Shown here: in pieces, positions 11,459-19,061 of the stretch
How positions within the stretch are numbered: the first letter of the stretch is position 1
Layout of the letters: the number at the start of each line of letters is the position of its first letter
DNA from: Laceyella sacchari
Lineage (GTDB): Bacteria; Bacillota; Bacilli; Thermoactinomycetales; Thermoactinomycetaceae
Length of the DNA stretch: 64,000 nt
NCBI RefSeq assembly: GCF_004343255.1
Contig: NZ_SMDD01000002.1
Coordinates: 124,001 to 188,000, forward strand
Reading direction: 5' to 3'
Notes under the pieces: model-generated
What the model was told of the DNA's origin: nothing
The model's input: only the letters and a program-made list of their open reading frames with translations
Database searches by the model: none
Program-made: the position numbers and the translations under genes

Positions 11459-13168
11459 GTGAGCCAAACCATCCAAGGCGTAGGCGCCGCACCGGGCATC
11501 AATCTGGGTACCGCTGTATGGTGGCGCAAAGAGCAACCCACAGTCACGGTGAAAACGGTTGCCGACACGCAAGCGGAAACGGCAAAGTTGAAACAAGCCA
11601 TCAATCAAACCAAAGAGCAAATCAACACTTTGCGCCAAACAGCGGCGGAGCGCATGGGCGAGGAAGAAGCGCAAGTGTTTGACGCTCATTTGGCGTTTTT
11701 GGACGACCCCGGTTTCACCGGTGAAATGGAAAACCGCATCCATAGCCAGAAAAAAAACGCAGAGGCGATCTGCCAAGAAGTGACGGAAGAGATGAGCGCG
11801 TTGATGGCGTCGCTCGATGACGAATACATGCAGGCCCGTGCCGACGACATCCGTGATGTGGGCTCTCGGTTGTTGCTGAACCTGCTTGGCAAAAAGCCGT
11901 TCGACCCCTCGCAGTTGAAAGCGGGAGATGTGGTTGTCGCCGAAGAATTAACCCCATCAGACACCGCACAGTTTCCGGAAGGCATCGCCGGCATGGTGAC
12001 AGCCAAAGGAAGCAAAACCGCGCACGCGGCAATCATGGCTCGCACCTTGGGCATTCCGGCAGTGCTAGGGTTGGGTGCATTGATTAACCACATTCAAGAT
12101 GACGACAAATTGATCGTGAACGGGGATAAAGGTACGATCATCCTCAACCCTGGCGAAGCAGAAGAACAAGAGGCTCGCAAACTCATCGCCGCCCAAAAAG
12201 AAGCACGGGAAGCCGCTTTGAAAGAGGCAGCAGCTGATGCCTATACGGCAGACGGCAAACGGATTCAAACATTCGCCAACATCGGCAGCTTGAATGACAT
12301 CGAGCTGGCAGTCAAAAACCATGCCGAGGGAGTCGGCTTGTTCCGCACCGAATTCTTGTACTTGGAAAGCGATCACTGGCCAACCGAGGAAGAGCAATAC
12401 CAAGCTTATGCCAAAGTGCTCTCCGCCTTTAACGGACGACCAGTGGTGATCCGTACCTTGGATATCGGCGGGGACAAAGACCTGCCATATGCTGATTTGC
12501 CGAAAGAGGAGAATCCTTTCCTCGGCCACCGCGCCATCCGCTATTGCTTAGCCAACCCAGACGTCTTCAAAACGCAATTGAAGGCGCTGTTGCGGGCAAG
12601 CGTACATGGTAACTTGTGGATCATGTTCCCGATGATCGAGAACCTGTCTGAAATCCGTGCAGCCAAAGCCTTGTTGGAAGAATGCCGGCAAGAACTCACC
12701 AGTGCAGGGACAGAGGTCGCCGACGACATCAAAGTCGGCATCATGATCGAAGTACCGGCTGCAGCCGTGACCGCCGATCTCTTGGCAAAAGAAGTAGACT
12801 TCATGAGCATCGGCACCAATGACTTGACTCAGTACACCTTGGCCGCAGACCGTGGCAATGAGCAAGTGGCCCATCTGTACGACGCTGCCCATCCCGCGGT
12901 GTTGCGTTTGGTCAAAATGACTTGTGACGCTGCCGATCAAGCGGGTATCTAGGTAGGCATGTGTGGAGAGCTGGCCGGAGATGTAACCATGACGGAAATC
13001 TTGGTCGGTCTCGGATTGCATGAGCTGTCCATGAGCGCATCCGCGATTCCGGAAGTGAAGCAACGCGTGCGCCTCATCGACAGCGCCAAAGCCAAAGCGC
13101 TGGCGGACAAAGCCCTTCAGTTGGAAGATGGCGATCAAGTCCGCGCACTGATTCATTCCCAACAATAA
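11459..13168 (+). pseudogene. ptsI: PTS enzyme I PtsI, interrupted by an in-frame amber codon
   Basis: Enzyme I autophosphorylates with PEP and charges HPr. GTG at 11459 with AAGGGGG upstream gives a standard-length reading frame of 569 codons; an ATG at 11438 is also in frame. The phosphorylation histidine is at exactly residue 189 ([12 protein letters not shown]), and the PEP-utiliser motifs are intact. Codon 498 (12950-12952) is TAG, where family members have Trp just before VGMCGE. The same frame then continues with MCGELAGD, including the essential Cys502, to 13168. The truncated product would end at residue 497 without Cys502. Nonsense mutation, sequencing error or readthrough are all possible; there is no frameshift. 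Confidence 0.9.
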
Positions 13169-13177
13169 AAATAAAAA

Positions 13178-13208
13178 AACCGACTCGCTAGCGAGTCGGT
13201 TTATTTTA
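13178..13208 (+). terminator. terminator of the ptsHI unit
   Basis: Perfect hairpin AACCGACTCGC/GCGAGTCGGTT with a 2-base centre, followed by TATTTTATTT. Confidence 0.9.
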
Positions 13209-13233
13209 TTTCTTCATGCGCAAAATTAAGTAA

Positions 13234-13272
13234 AGCCGACTAAAATCTCCCATCGTGAGACCTTAGTCGGCT
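13234..13272 (-). terminator. terminator after speD
   Basis: Arms AGCCGACTA and TAGTCGGCT with a 21-base loop, followed on the minus strand by a T-rich tract. It faces the ptsI terminator. Confidence 0.7.
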
Positions 13273-13290
13273 ACCACATGTTTTCTATGT

Positions 13291-13701
13291 TCAAACAGTC
13301 ACTTCTTCTCTAGTCAACGTAGCTACGTCTGGTTGGATGACCTCAATCGGCCCTACACCTCTGCGAAGCACTTTCGAAAATGCTTGCGTCGGCTTCAGCA
13401 CATCGATCATGTATTTGATGGCGATCATGGGATCAACAGTGTGACCACAGGTGTAACAATCCAGGGCAGCGAACCCTTTTTCCGGATAGGTATGAATCGT
13501 CAGATGACTTTCTGAGAGCATCACAAGCACTGTGGCCCCCTGGGGCTCAAATTGTTGGGATTGTACAGACAAAATCGTCGCCCCACATGCTTTGGCAGCT
13601 TCTTTCATATGATGCTCCAAAAACGCAACATCATTGATCAGATCAAAGTCAACGCCCCACGCGTCCATCGCTACATGTCTTCCGAAAGTAGAAAATTCCA
13701 T
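13291..13701 (-). CDS. speD: S-adenosylmethionine decarboxylase proenzyme SpeD
   Basis: Pyruvoyl enzyme producing decarboxylated SAM, the aminopropyl donor for spermidine. The 136 residues from ATG 13701 contain the self-cleavage site LSESHLTIHTYPE, with cleavage expected between Glu64 and Ser65, and the catalytic cysteine region LDCYTCG. I prefer ATG 13701 (GGAAGGGGG upstream) over the upstream TTG at 13743, which has no ribosome site. No spermidine synthase gene lies next to it. A long imperfect hairpin just upstream (13749-13830) may regulate it. Confidence 0.92.
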   Translation of the reverse strand: MEFSTFGRHVAMDAWGVDFDLINDVAFLEHHMKEAAKACGATILSVQSQQFEPQGATVLVMLSESHLTIHTYPEKGFAALDCYTCGHTVDPMIAIKYMIDVLKPTQAFSKVLRRGVGPIEVIQPDVATLTREEVTV

Positions 13702-13748
13702 ATCTTTCGGCCCCCTTCCTAGCAAAAAGTTGGTGTGAGCCAAATTCC

Positions 13749-13830
13749 GCTAGGATCTGCTTGTTCACCACGGGGGAAGGTTAGTCCAGTGAGGTCCCAA
13801 CCCTTTAAGTGAATCCTGGATCCTACTAGC
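13749..13830 (-). promoter_or_regulatory. structured leader upstream of speD
   Basis: Three nested helices can be drawn: TAGGATC/GATCCTA outermost, then TTCAC/GTGAA, then GGTT/AACC. A CCCCC tract in the leader could pair with the GGGGG of the speD ribosome site. I do not recognise it as a known riboswitch class. Confidence 0.4.
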
Positions 13831-14072
13831 TCAATGTCACAATCATTAACTTAACACATCTCTTTATGAACTGCAACAGTTATTTTAGGCAAAAATGATC
13901 TCACTCCTGCCCCGTTTTTTACCACAACCAGATGGACACACTCATCCCGTCTTCATTGTAAATTAATGTCATTTCAGCCGTTTGCTTTCAAAGGGTTTCA
14001 TGCTCCTGGCAGAGAATAAATCCGATTAACCGTTTTGCCATTTCCAATACACAACAGAAAGGATGAGGAGCA
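13831..14072. other. divergent intergenic region, speD / DinB
   Basis: AT-rich spacer that must hold the promoters of speD and the DinB gene. I could not single out a convincing -35/-10 pair, and no coding frame is supported. Confidence 0.4.
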
Positions 14073-14555
14073 TTGACCGCCATTTGCCAAATCAGGCAAC
14101 ACCTCTTTGAAGAGTTGGATTTAATGGTTCGCACCACTGCTGCATTGATTGAAAAAATCGAAGACAAGGATTGGCATTACCAACCGCAATCCGCGATGCG
14201 CACTCTCCTTGAAGTTGTCAATCATCTCGTCCAAATCCCCACTGTCGATTTAGCCATCATTCAGGAACAAGACGAAATCTCCATACGTAAACTGGAAAAG
14301 GAACTGTTTACCCACAATGCGGTGGAACTGCTGAATCTCTTGCACTCCGGCGCAGACCGCCTAAAATCATACATGGCGGACTTAACCGTCGAGGACTTTG
14401 TCCACAAAACGGGCAAACCGTTTTACAGCCAGGAAGGCATTGCCTATTCCAAATGGCTGATCGAAATTTTGACCCACCTGTCCCATCATCGTTCCCAACT
14501 CTTTGAGTATTTAAAGGAATTGCACTACAACGTCAATATGTTTGATCTATATTGA
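14073..14555 (+). CDS. DinB-superfamily protein
   Basis: Four-helix-bundle protein of the DinB/YfiT superfamily, whose members often bind a metal through three histidines and are thiol-dependent transferases or of unknown function. The 160 residues include the helix-1 region QHLFEELDLMVRTT, EVVNHLVQIPTVDL and the C-terminal LTHLSHHRSQLFEYLK, where the His cluster lies. The TTG at 14073 is the start, with GAGGAG close upstream; the ATG ten bases earlier is out of frame. It stands alone with a MITE-like repeat directly behind it. The substrate is unknown. Confidence 0.75.
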   Translation: MTAICQIRQHLFEELDLMVRTTAALIEKIEDKDWHYQPQSAMRTLLEVVNHLVQIPTVDLAIIQEQDEISIRKLEKELFTHNAVELLNLLHSGADRLKSYMADLTVEDFVHKTGKPFYSQEGIAYSKWLIEILTHLSHHRSQLFEYLKELHYNVNMFDLY

Positions 14556-14560
14556 TTCCA

Positions 14561-14667
14561 AGAGGTGTCTGTTAAATCAAGTTGGTGGGGAAGGAGCGCC
14601 GATGCACCAGTGAAGTAAATAAGAAAATGGTTTGGGAGCCGCTGGCCTATTTATCAGACACACCTCT
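14561..14667 (+). repeat. MITE-like repeat, copy 1
   Basis: About 107 bases bounded by imperfect inverted ends AGAGGTGTCTG and CAGACACACCTCT. It is closely similar to the reverse complement of 31522-31655 (shared AATAAGAAAATGGTTT, GAGCCGCT and CTATTTATCAGACACACC) but lacks about 28 internal bases. It starts 6 bases after the DinB stop codon. No transposase is encoded. Confidence 0.75.
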
Positions 14668-14775
14668 AGTCCCGAATGTCTAAAACCCTTTGAAACGGGA
14701 AGGATAAGGCATTAGGGTAATCGGATTCGCAGAATTCGCCCCATACGCACATCCTTCACCGCAGGAGGCTGAACG

Positions 14776-14952
14776 ATGTACTTATCCCCCAGAGAGCGAG
14801 GTATCGTCATTCGGGCGCTAATTAAAGTGCTGGCGATGGAGCCGCGCGCAAATGAATATAAAAAATTGTTGGATCGCTTGCGAGAAGAACATGAACGAGA
14901 AGGGGAAATCTTGTTGTTTAACGGTTTCATCTGCAACATGGACGATGGCTAA
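14776..14952 (+). CDS. small conserved-looking protein, 58 aa
   Basis: ATG 14776 is preceded by CAGGAGG at 6 bases and opens 58 codons rich in charged residues: MYLSPRERGI at the start, then an amphipathic helix KKLLDRLREEHEREGE, ending FICNMDDG. I do not recognise the family. The excellent ribosome site, lack of an overlapping gene and the terminator-like hairpin right after it (14969) argue that it is real. It may be co-transcribed with the following L,D-transpeptidase gene. Confidence 0.6.
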   Translation: MYLSPRERGIVIRALIKVLAMEPRANEYKKLLDRLREEHEREGEILLFNGFICNMDDG

Positions 14953-14968
14953 AATCATAGGAGCATGC

Positions 14969-15007
14969 ATCACTCCTTTTCTTCGTATGTTGTAGAAAAG
15001 GAGTGAT
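14969..15007 (+). terminator. 14-bp perfect hairpin: terminator or ribosome-site sequestration
   Basis: Arms ATCACTCCTTTTCT and AGAAAAGGAGTGAT with an 11-base loop, followed by TTTTATT. The 3' arm contains AAAGGAG, the only ribosome site for the gene starting at 15014, so the folded RNA would both terminate upstream transcription and hide that site. Confidence 0.7.
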
Positions 15008-15013
15008 TTTATT

Positions 15014-15364
15014 ATGTATTTGATTGTGATTGAATTAAAACGATTTCGGCTATACCTATACCAAAACGGCAAGCTGATCAGATCTTATCCCATCGCAATC
15101 GGCCGGGCGGCCAGCGCCACCCCCGAAGGCACGTACCGCATCATCAACAAAGTCCCCTACCCTAACAGTTATCCCGGCGGACCCCTTAGCCCCTTCGGCA
15201 CATACTGGCTGGGACTGTCTCGGCCCCATTATGGCATTCACGGCACCAACCGCCCGTCTTCGATCGGCAAACGGGTTTCCAGAGGTTGCATTCGCATGTA
15301 CAACCATCATGTAAACGAATTAGCCCGCTTGGTTCCGATCGGCACCACTGTCATCATCCGCTGA
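15014..15364 (+). CDS. L,D-transpeptidase (YkuD domain)
   Basis: Cross-links peptidoglycan through 3-3 bonds; Bacillus YkuD-type enzymes act on cortex or vegetative wall. The 116 residues are essentially the bare catalytic domain: His76 in YGIHGTN and the nucleophile Cys92 in SRGCIRM, the standard HGT...SRGCIR signature. There is no signal peptide or LysM domain, so export is not evident. ATG 15014 lies 10 bases after AAAGGAG, which is locked in the 14-bp hairpin at 14969-15007. It converges on the minus-strand gene ending at 15366. Confidence 0.9.
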   Translation: MYLIVIELKRFRLYLYQNGKLIRSYPIAIGRAASATPEGTYRIINKVPYPNSYPGGPLSPFGTYWLGLSRPHYGIHGTNRPSSIGKRVSRGCIRMYNHHVNELARLVPIGTTVIIR

Positions 15365-15365
15365 T

Positions 15366-15749
15366 TCACCATCCAGCCTTGGGGTGTTTTTTCAACACCA
15401 CGTCAGAGATCAGCAAGTAAGGGGAATATTCTTCAGCGGCTAATGGCTGTGCCGTGATCAACATAGCAAACGGCTCCTTTGTCCGCTCGTCCGCCAACAG
15501 CACCCCGGCGTGTTCTTTGGCAAAAGCAATTGCATATTCTTGGCCGTCAGCCAATTTGAAACAATACAAATAAGCATCATTCGCCCGATCATACAACCAG
15601 ACGGATTGCATTTCCCGGGTCAGTGCCTGATTCGATTCCGTCCATTCCGGAATGGACAATATCAGCACTGCGCCGTTACTCAATTCCGCCCATCCTCCGT
15701 CTTCCGGTATGACTGCCTGCCGAATCTGTGGAATATACCTTGTCGACAT
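15366..15749 (-). CDS. hypothetical protein, 127 aa
   Basis: From ATG 15749 (AAAGGAGAAAG upstream) 127 residues of mixed alpha/beta composition follow, with an N-terminal MSTRYIPQIRQAVIPEDG and many aromatic and acidic residues, no signal peptide and no membrane segment. I do not recognise the family. Its start lies 1 base after the stop of the phosphomutase-like gene and its ribosome site is inside that gene, so the two form one operon. The frame continues 5', but the extension lies within the preceding gene. Confidence 0.7.
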   Translation of the reverse strand: MSTRYIPQIRQAVIPEDGGWAELSNGAVLILSIPEWTESNQALTREMQSVWLYDRANDAYLYCFKLADGQEYAIAFAKEHAGVLLADERTKEPFAMLITAQPLAAEEYSPYLLISDVVLKKHPKAGW

Positions 15750-15750
15750 C

Positions 15751-16683
15751 TTAGCTTTCTCCTTTCTGGCACCGTTCCACCAACCGCTGCAGCAGCGGTG
15801 CAATACAGCATAAATTCCACTCAGCCACTTGCCCGTCTTCGATCGCCCCGATATCTCCGGCCACCAATGTCGGAACCGGGTTCATGGTATGGGTGCGCAC
15901 GCGCAAGTCCTCCATATTCCCATGGTCGCTCACCAGCACAATCGTATCTTGGCGTTGACGCAACCGTAGCATGGCTCCCAGGAACCGGTCCAATGTCTCC
16001 ACCACCCACCGCACCAGCTCAGGATCATGCTTGTGCCCCGCGCGATCACTCAAAAAAAATTCATGCACCACCAAATCATGGTCGCGTCCCAAGCGGGTGA
16101 GATGTTCGGCCGCCGTTTCGGGCGTAATCTCGTCCACCTCGGGCAAATGCTCCTTCAACGTGTGCCTGGTCAAATCATGATATACCGCTTCTCCCCGCAA
16201 CAAATCTGGCAGGTATCGAACCGGCATCTGCGCTGAAAGCATCGTCGCGGTTGACACGGAAATCCAACCACGTTTGGTCGCTGGTCGCTCAAAATATTCC
16301 TGCGTGTAGCTATTGGCAAATGTCGCTTTCCAACCTTTGCGGGCAAATTGCTTATAGATATTATCTTCCTGAACCCATTCGCGCAACCGGCGAAACGGCA
16401 GCCCGGCCATATGCATCCCCATTGCTTGCGGCGCATTTCTACCGGTAAAAATGGCCGCTTGGCCTGTTGCACTCTGCGGCAATCCCTCCACCCCGAGCCG
16501 GGTGTCCGTCGCAATCAGGTGCACTTCTTTTCCATGTACACCAACCGCCGCACGGCTAAGGGGTATTCCGCTCAACCAGCTTCTGATATGCGGCGTCGGC
16601 TCAGTCACCCAAGGATTGTATTCCGCATCGTCACCCAACCCTACTCCATCGACAAATAGCAAGAAAACAGTAATCCCCTTCAC
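15751..16683 (-). CDS. alkaline-phosphatase-superfamily phosphomutase-like metalloenzyme
   Basis: The N-terminal metal site LFVDGVGLGDD, the nucleophile region GLPQSATGQAAIFTGRNAP (candidate Ser/Thr nucleophile) and C-terminal SDHGNMEDL place it with phosphopentomutases and cofactor-independent phosphoglycerate mutases. At 310 residues it is shorter than either and lacks their long inserted domains, so I give only the superfamily. The start at 16683 is a GTG very close to GGAGG; an ATT or a later start cannot be excluded. It is followed by a hypothetical gene in the same operon and is divergent from yfhH. Confidence 0.78.
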   Translation of the reverse strand: MKGITVFLLFVDGVGLGDDAEYNPWVTEPTPHIRSWLSGIPLSRAAVGVHGKEVHLIATDTRLGVEGLPQSATGQAAIFTGRNAPQAMGMHMAGLPFRRLREWVQEDNIYKQFARKGWKATFANSYTQEYFERPATKRGWISVSTATMLSAQMPVRYLPDLLRGEAVYHDLTRHTLKEHLPEVDEITPETAAEHLTRLGRDHDLVVHEFFLSDRAGHKHDPELVRWVVETLDRFLGAMLRLRQRQDTIVLVSDHGNMEDLRVRTHTMNPVPTLVAGDIGAIEDGQVAEWNLCCIAPLLQRLVERCQKGES

Positions 16684-16736
16684 CTCCAGTCTTTTTCATT
16701 GTAACATGTGATTGTAATACAAAGGAGGAAACGAAG

Positions 16737-17036
16737 ATGCGCTTCAGCCAGATGGACAAAGAAACCCTTGCCGAAACGATTCGCCAGCTGGAACAGGAAG
16801 AGAAGTGGGCGAGAGAACACGGATTAGACAGCCAAGTAAATATCATCAGCCAAAAACGCAAACTGGCCCGCTCGTATTTAATCGATCCCGCCACCATCCC
16901 TCCGAAACAATGGTATGCGGTGGAAGGAGAAACGCGCCGCTTCTATGTGGATTATCTCAACGGGGTGATGGCTTGGGGGAATTGGGAAGGGACTGAAGAA
17001 TTGGTCGCTCTCCCCTTGGCCGTGCTAAAAAGTTAA
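16737..17036 (+). CDS. yfhH: YfhH-like DUF1811 protein
   Basis: A 99-residue protein matching Bacillus YfhH: N-terminal RFSQMDKETLAETIRQLEQE helical half, then a beta-rich half with FYVDYLNGVMAWGNW and ALPLAVLKS, the family's diagnostic stretches. Function unknown; the family is conserved in Bacilli. ATG 16737 has an ideal AAAGGAGG ribosome site. It is divergent from the phosphomutase-like gene with only 53 bases between. Confidence 0.85.
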   Translation: MRFSQMDKETLAETIRQLEQEEKWAREHGLDSQVNIISQKRKLARSYLIDPATIPPKQWYAVEGETRRFYVDYLNGVMAWGNWEGTEELVALPLAVLKS

Positions 17037-17066
17037 TTTTTTTGGCAAATCCGGGTTAAATTTCGT

Positions 17067-17106
17067 CTTTTTGAACATACTACATCTAGGAGGTGTGTTC
17101 AAAAAG
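17067..17106 (+). promoter_or_regulatory. inverted repeat framing the ribosome site of the 54-aa gene
   Basis: Perfect 11-bp arms CTTTTTGAACA (17067-17077) and TGTTCAAAAAG (17096-17106). The 18-base interval contains AGGAGGTG, and the right arm ends at the ATG. It could be a repressor operator or an RNA hairpin presenting the ribosome site in its loop. Confidence 0.55.
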
Positions 17107-17271
17107 ATGTATTATGTCATAAGAGATTCTGAAAAATTACCACCATCCATCATTCACGAGGACAACTACTTCGCCTGGTATAATCCCATGAAAAAGGATC
17201 ATCAGGTGGAATTCCGCGGTACCATGAACCAATGCTACGACTTCATGGCTACCCGCTACCAACAAAGATGA
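17107..17271 (+). CDS. small hypothetical protein, 54 aa
   Basis: ATG 17107 opens 54 codons with a mixed, aromatic-rich composition: MYYVIRDSEKLPP, then NYFAWYNPM, ending CYDFMATRYQQR. The ribosome site AGGAGGTG is about 12 bases upstream; a GTG at 17095 is in frame but too close to it. I do not recognise it. It follows yfhH and is bounded by the 17325 terminator. The inverted repeat across its start suggests specific regulation. Confidence 0.6.
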   Translation: MYYVIRDSEKLPPSIIHEDNYFAWYNPMKKDHQVEFRGTMNQCYDFMATRYQQR

Positions 17272-17324
17272 CATGCTTACGTTTCACCTAATTGTTAGAA
17301 TAATCAAGCACATCCATCCAACAA

Positions 17325-17347
17325 AAAACCGGGGTTACCCCGGTTTT
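17325..17347. terminator. bidirectional terminator
   Basis: AAAACCGGGG-TTA-CCCCGGTTTT with A and T runs on both sides. It serves the 54-aa gene and the convergent ispH. Confidence 0.88.
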
Positions 17348-18307
17348 CTATTTTTGCCGATTTAACTTTTTCTCTCGCACTGGCGGCAAGATTTTCTTCA
17401 TGTCCACTTTGCGCTCAATCACCCAAGTGCTGGGATCGTTCTCATCAAACTGCTCCAGAAACTGAATCACTTCGCGGGTAATCGGCGTCGGGGTGGATGC
17501 GCCCGCCGTCACGCCCACTTTTTTCTTCCCTTTCAGCCACTCGATGTTCAATTCCGTCACATCGCTGATCCGGTACGCCTCTACGCCGGCGATCTCTTTG
17601 GCCACCTGTGCCAAGCGGTTAGAATTGTTGCTGCGCGGATCTCCTACCACAATCACCAAATCTGTCTCTCTGGCTTGTTCGGCAACTGCTTCTTGTCTCT
17701 CTTGCGTTGCAAGGCAGATTTCATTGTGAATCTCAACCGTCGGGAACTTGGCGCGCACTTTATTCATCAAATGCGCTGTATCCCATTGGCTCATGGTCGT
17801 TTGGTTGGTAACCAACAGCCGATCTGTGTTCAGCTCCAGCTTCTCGATATCTTCTTCCTTCTCAATCAGGTGCACACGCCCCGGAGCGACGCCCATGGCT
17901 CCTTCCGGCTCCGGATGGTTCTTCTTCCCAATGTAGATCACTTCATATCCGTCAGCCACTTTTTCGCGAATCAAATCATGGGTACGAGTTACATCCGGGC
18001 ATGTGGCGTCCACAATCGTCAGCCCTTTGGCCCGCGCCTTCTTGCGCACCTCTGGCGAAACGCCGTGAGCCGTGAAGATCACCGTCCCCTTGTCCACTTT
18101 ATCAAGAAGCTCGAAGCGATTTTCTCCATCCAGGGTGATGATGCCTTCATCTTCAAAGGCGTCCACGACATGGCTGTTGTGAACGATCATGCCCAAAATG
18201 TATATCGGACGCGGCAAGTCCAGATTTTTGGCGGCTTGCCGAGCCAAAACCATGGCATCGACCACGCCATAGCAGTATCCGCGCGGTGTGATTTTCACTA
18301 CTTCCAT
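17348..18307 (-). CDS. ispH: 4-hydroxy-3-methylbut-2-enyl diphosphate reductase IspH (LytB)
   Basis: Iron-sulfur reductase making IPP and DMAPP, the last step of the MEP isoprenoid pathway. The 319 residues carry the three cluster cysteines in RGYCYGV (Cys12), DATCPDV (about 96) and NEICLAT (about 194). The substrate-site histidines are in VHNSHVV and FTAHGVSP, and PRSNNSNRL is typical. It belongs to the long Bacillus/plant-like branch with a basic C-terminus. The ATG at 18307 has GGGAGGG upstream. Single gene ending at a strong bidirectional terminator. Confidence 0.96.
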   Translation of the reverse strand: MEVVKITPRGYCYGVVDAMVLARQAAKNLDLPRPIYILGMIVHNSHVVDAFEDEGIITLDGENRFELLDKVDKGTVIFTAHGVSPEVRKKARAKGLTIVDATCPDVTRTHDLIREKVADGYEVIYIGKKNHPEPEGAMGVAPGRVHLIEKEEDIEKLELNTDRLLVTNQTTMSQWDTAHLMNKVRAKFPTVEIHNEICLATQERQEAVAEQARETDLVIVVGDPRSNNSNRLAQVAKEIAGVEAYRISDVTELNIEWLKGKKKVGVTAGASTPTPITREVIQFLEQFDENDPSTWVIERKVDMKKILPPVREKKLNRQK

Positions 18308-18493
18308 TCCTGTTTCCCTCCCGACCCCGTTTGGTCCGAGGCATAGTCCATCTCATTATAGCTTATTCTCCAACTGGAACCAAGGGAAGGTCGCCCGGCT
18401 CAGCCATCCCAAAAGATGGGCTGGTCTGCACGGTACATTCGCACGGGGGCATTCATAAGATACACTGTCATCACAAATGAAGGAAGTGAGAAC

Positions 18494-18895
18494 ATGGAAA
18501 GACCGCAAAAACCTTACACGCCGCCGGCACCACCTGCAAAGCCGATGCCACCGATGCCACCAATGCCGCCCATGCCACCCATGAAACCGATGCCGCCATG
18601 CCCGCCCATGAGACCTTGCCCGCCGGCGCAACCGATGCCCATGCCAATGCCCATGCCAATGCCGCATCCATATCCGGGGCACCATCATATGATGCACCGT
18701 TTGCCGTGTGATCCCCATGCTTTGAGAAATCTGTATATGCAATTGAAAATCTGCCATAAATTCGAAATGGCAATGCTGAAGTGGCATATGAAATATTGTT
18801 GCAGCCGCCGCCGTCCCCATCCCGTTCCTCCGCGTCATTGTTCTTCCTCACACGTATCTTCATCAAGACGGCACGAAAGCAGTTGCTGTTGTTAA
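18494..18895 (+). CDS. Pro/Met-rich, spore-coat-like protein
   Basis: From ATG 18494 (GAAGGAAGTGAG upstream) 133 residues. The first half is low complexity: four MPP units in a row, then PCPP blocks and alternating PM dipeptides. Then come a His/Met patch HHHMMH and a helical middle around residues 78-100 with KICHKFEMAMLKWHMKYCC. The tail is rich in Arg, Ser and Cys and ends CCC. There is no signal peptide. Composition resembles coat or exosporium proteins of spore formers, which is inference only; metal binding is equally possible. The longer frame upstream has no start signal. Confidence 0.65.
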   Translation: MERPQKPYTPPAPPAKPMPPMPPMPPMPPMKPMPPCPPMRPCPPAQPMPMPMPMPMPHPYPGHHHMMHRLPCDPHALRNLYMQLKICHKFEMAMLKWHMKYCCSRRRPHPVPPRHCSSSHVSSSRRHESSCCC

Positions 18896-18906
18896 CAAAC
18901 CGCCTT

Positions 18907-18944
18907 CCCTCCATACAATTTGGGAGGGCATCCTTTCTTTTTTG
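18907..18944 (+). terminator. terminator after the Pro/Met-rich gene
   Basis: CCCTCC/GGAGGG hairpin followed by TCCTTTCTTTTTT, 9 bases after the stop codon. Confidence 0.65.
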
Positions 18945-18950
18945 CACAAA

Positions 18951-18979
18951 AAAACCCCACCATGCTCCGCGAGGTTTTT
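18951..18979 (-). terminator. possible minus-strand terminator
   Basis: AAAACC/GGTTTT arms with a T-run on the minus strand, downstream of the 35-aa gene at 19062-19169. Confidence 0.4.
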
Positions 18980-19061
18980 AAACCAATAATGAGTGCTTAT
19001 AAAAAACGGGTTCGACCGAGCAAAGCGGGTCCGGCGATTGTGGCCGGGTGAAGTTGCAAGC

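Noticed and set aside
10706-11776. Minus-strand open frame of 356 codons
   Set aside because: It lies antisense to EIIB, ptsH and ptsI, which have clear homology and ribosome sites; its product resembles nothing.
18494-18670. Tandem GCCACCGATGCC-type repeats considered as a CRISPR or VNTR
   Set aside because: They are coding repeats for MPP/PM units without unique spacers, so not a CRISPR array.
19005-19060. tRNA-like GGGTTCGACC motif
   Set aside because: No acceptor, D or anticodon stems can be drawn around it; only a short local hairpin.
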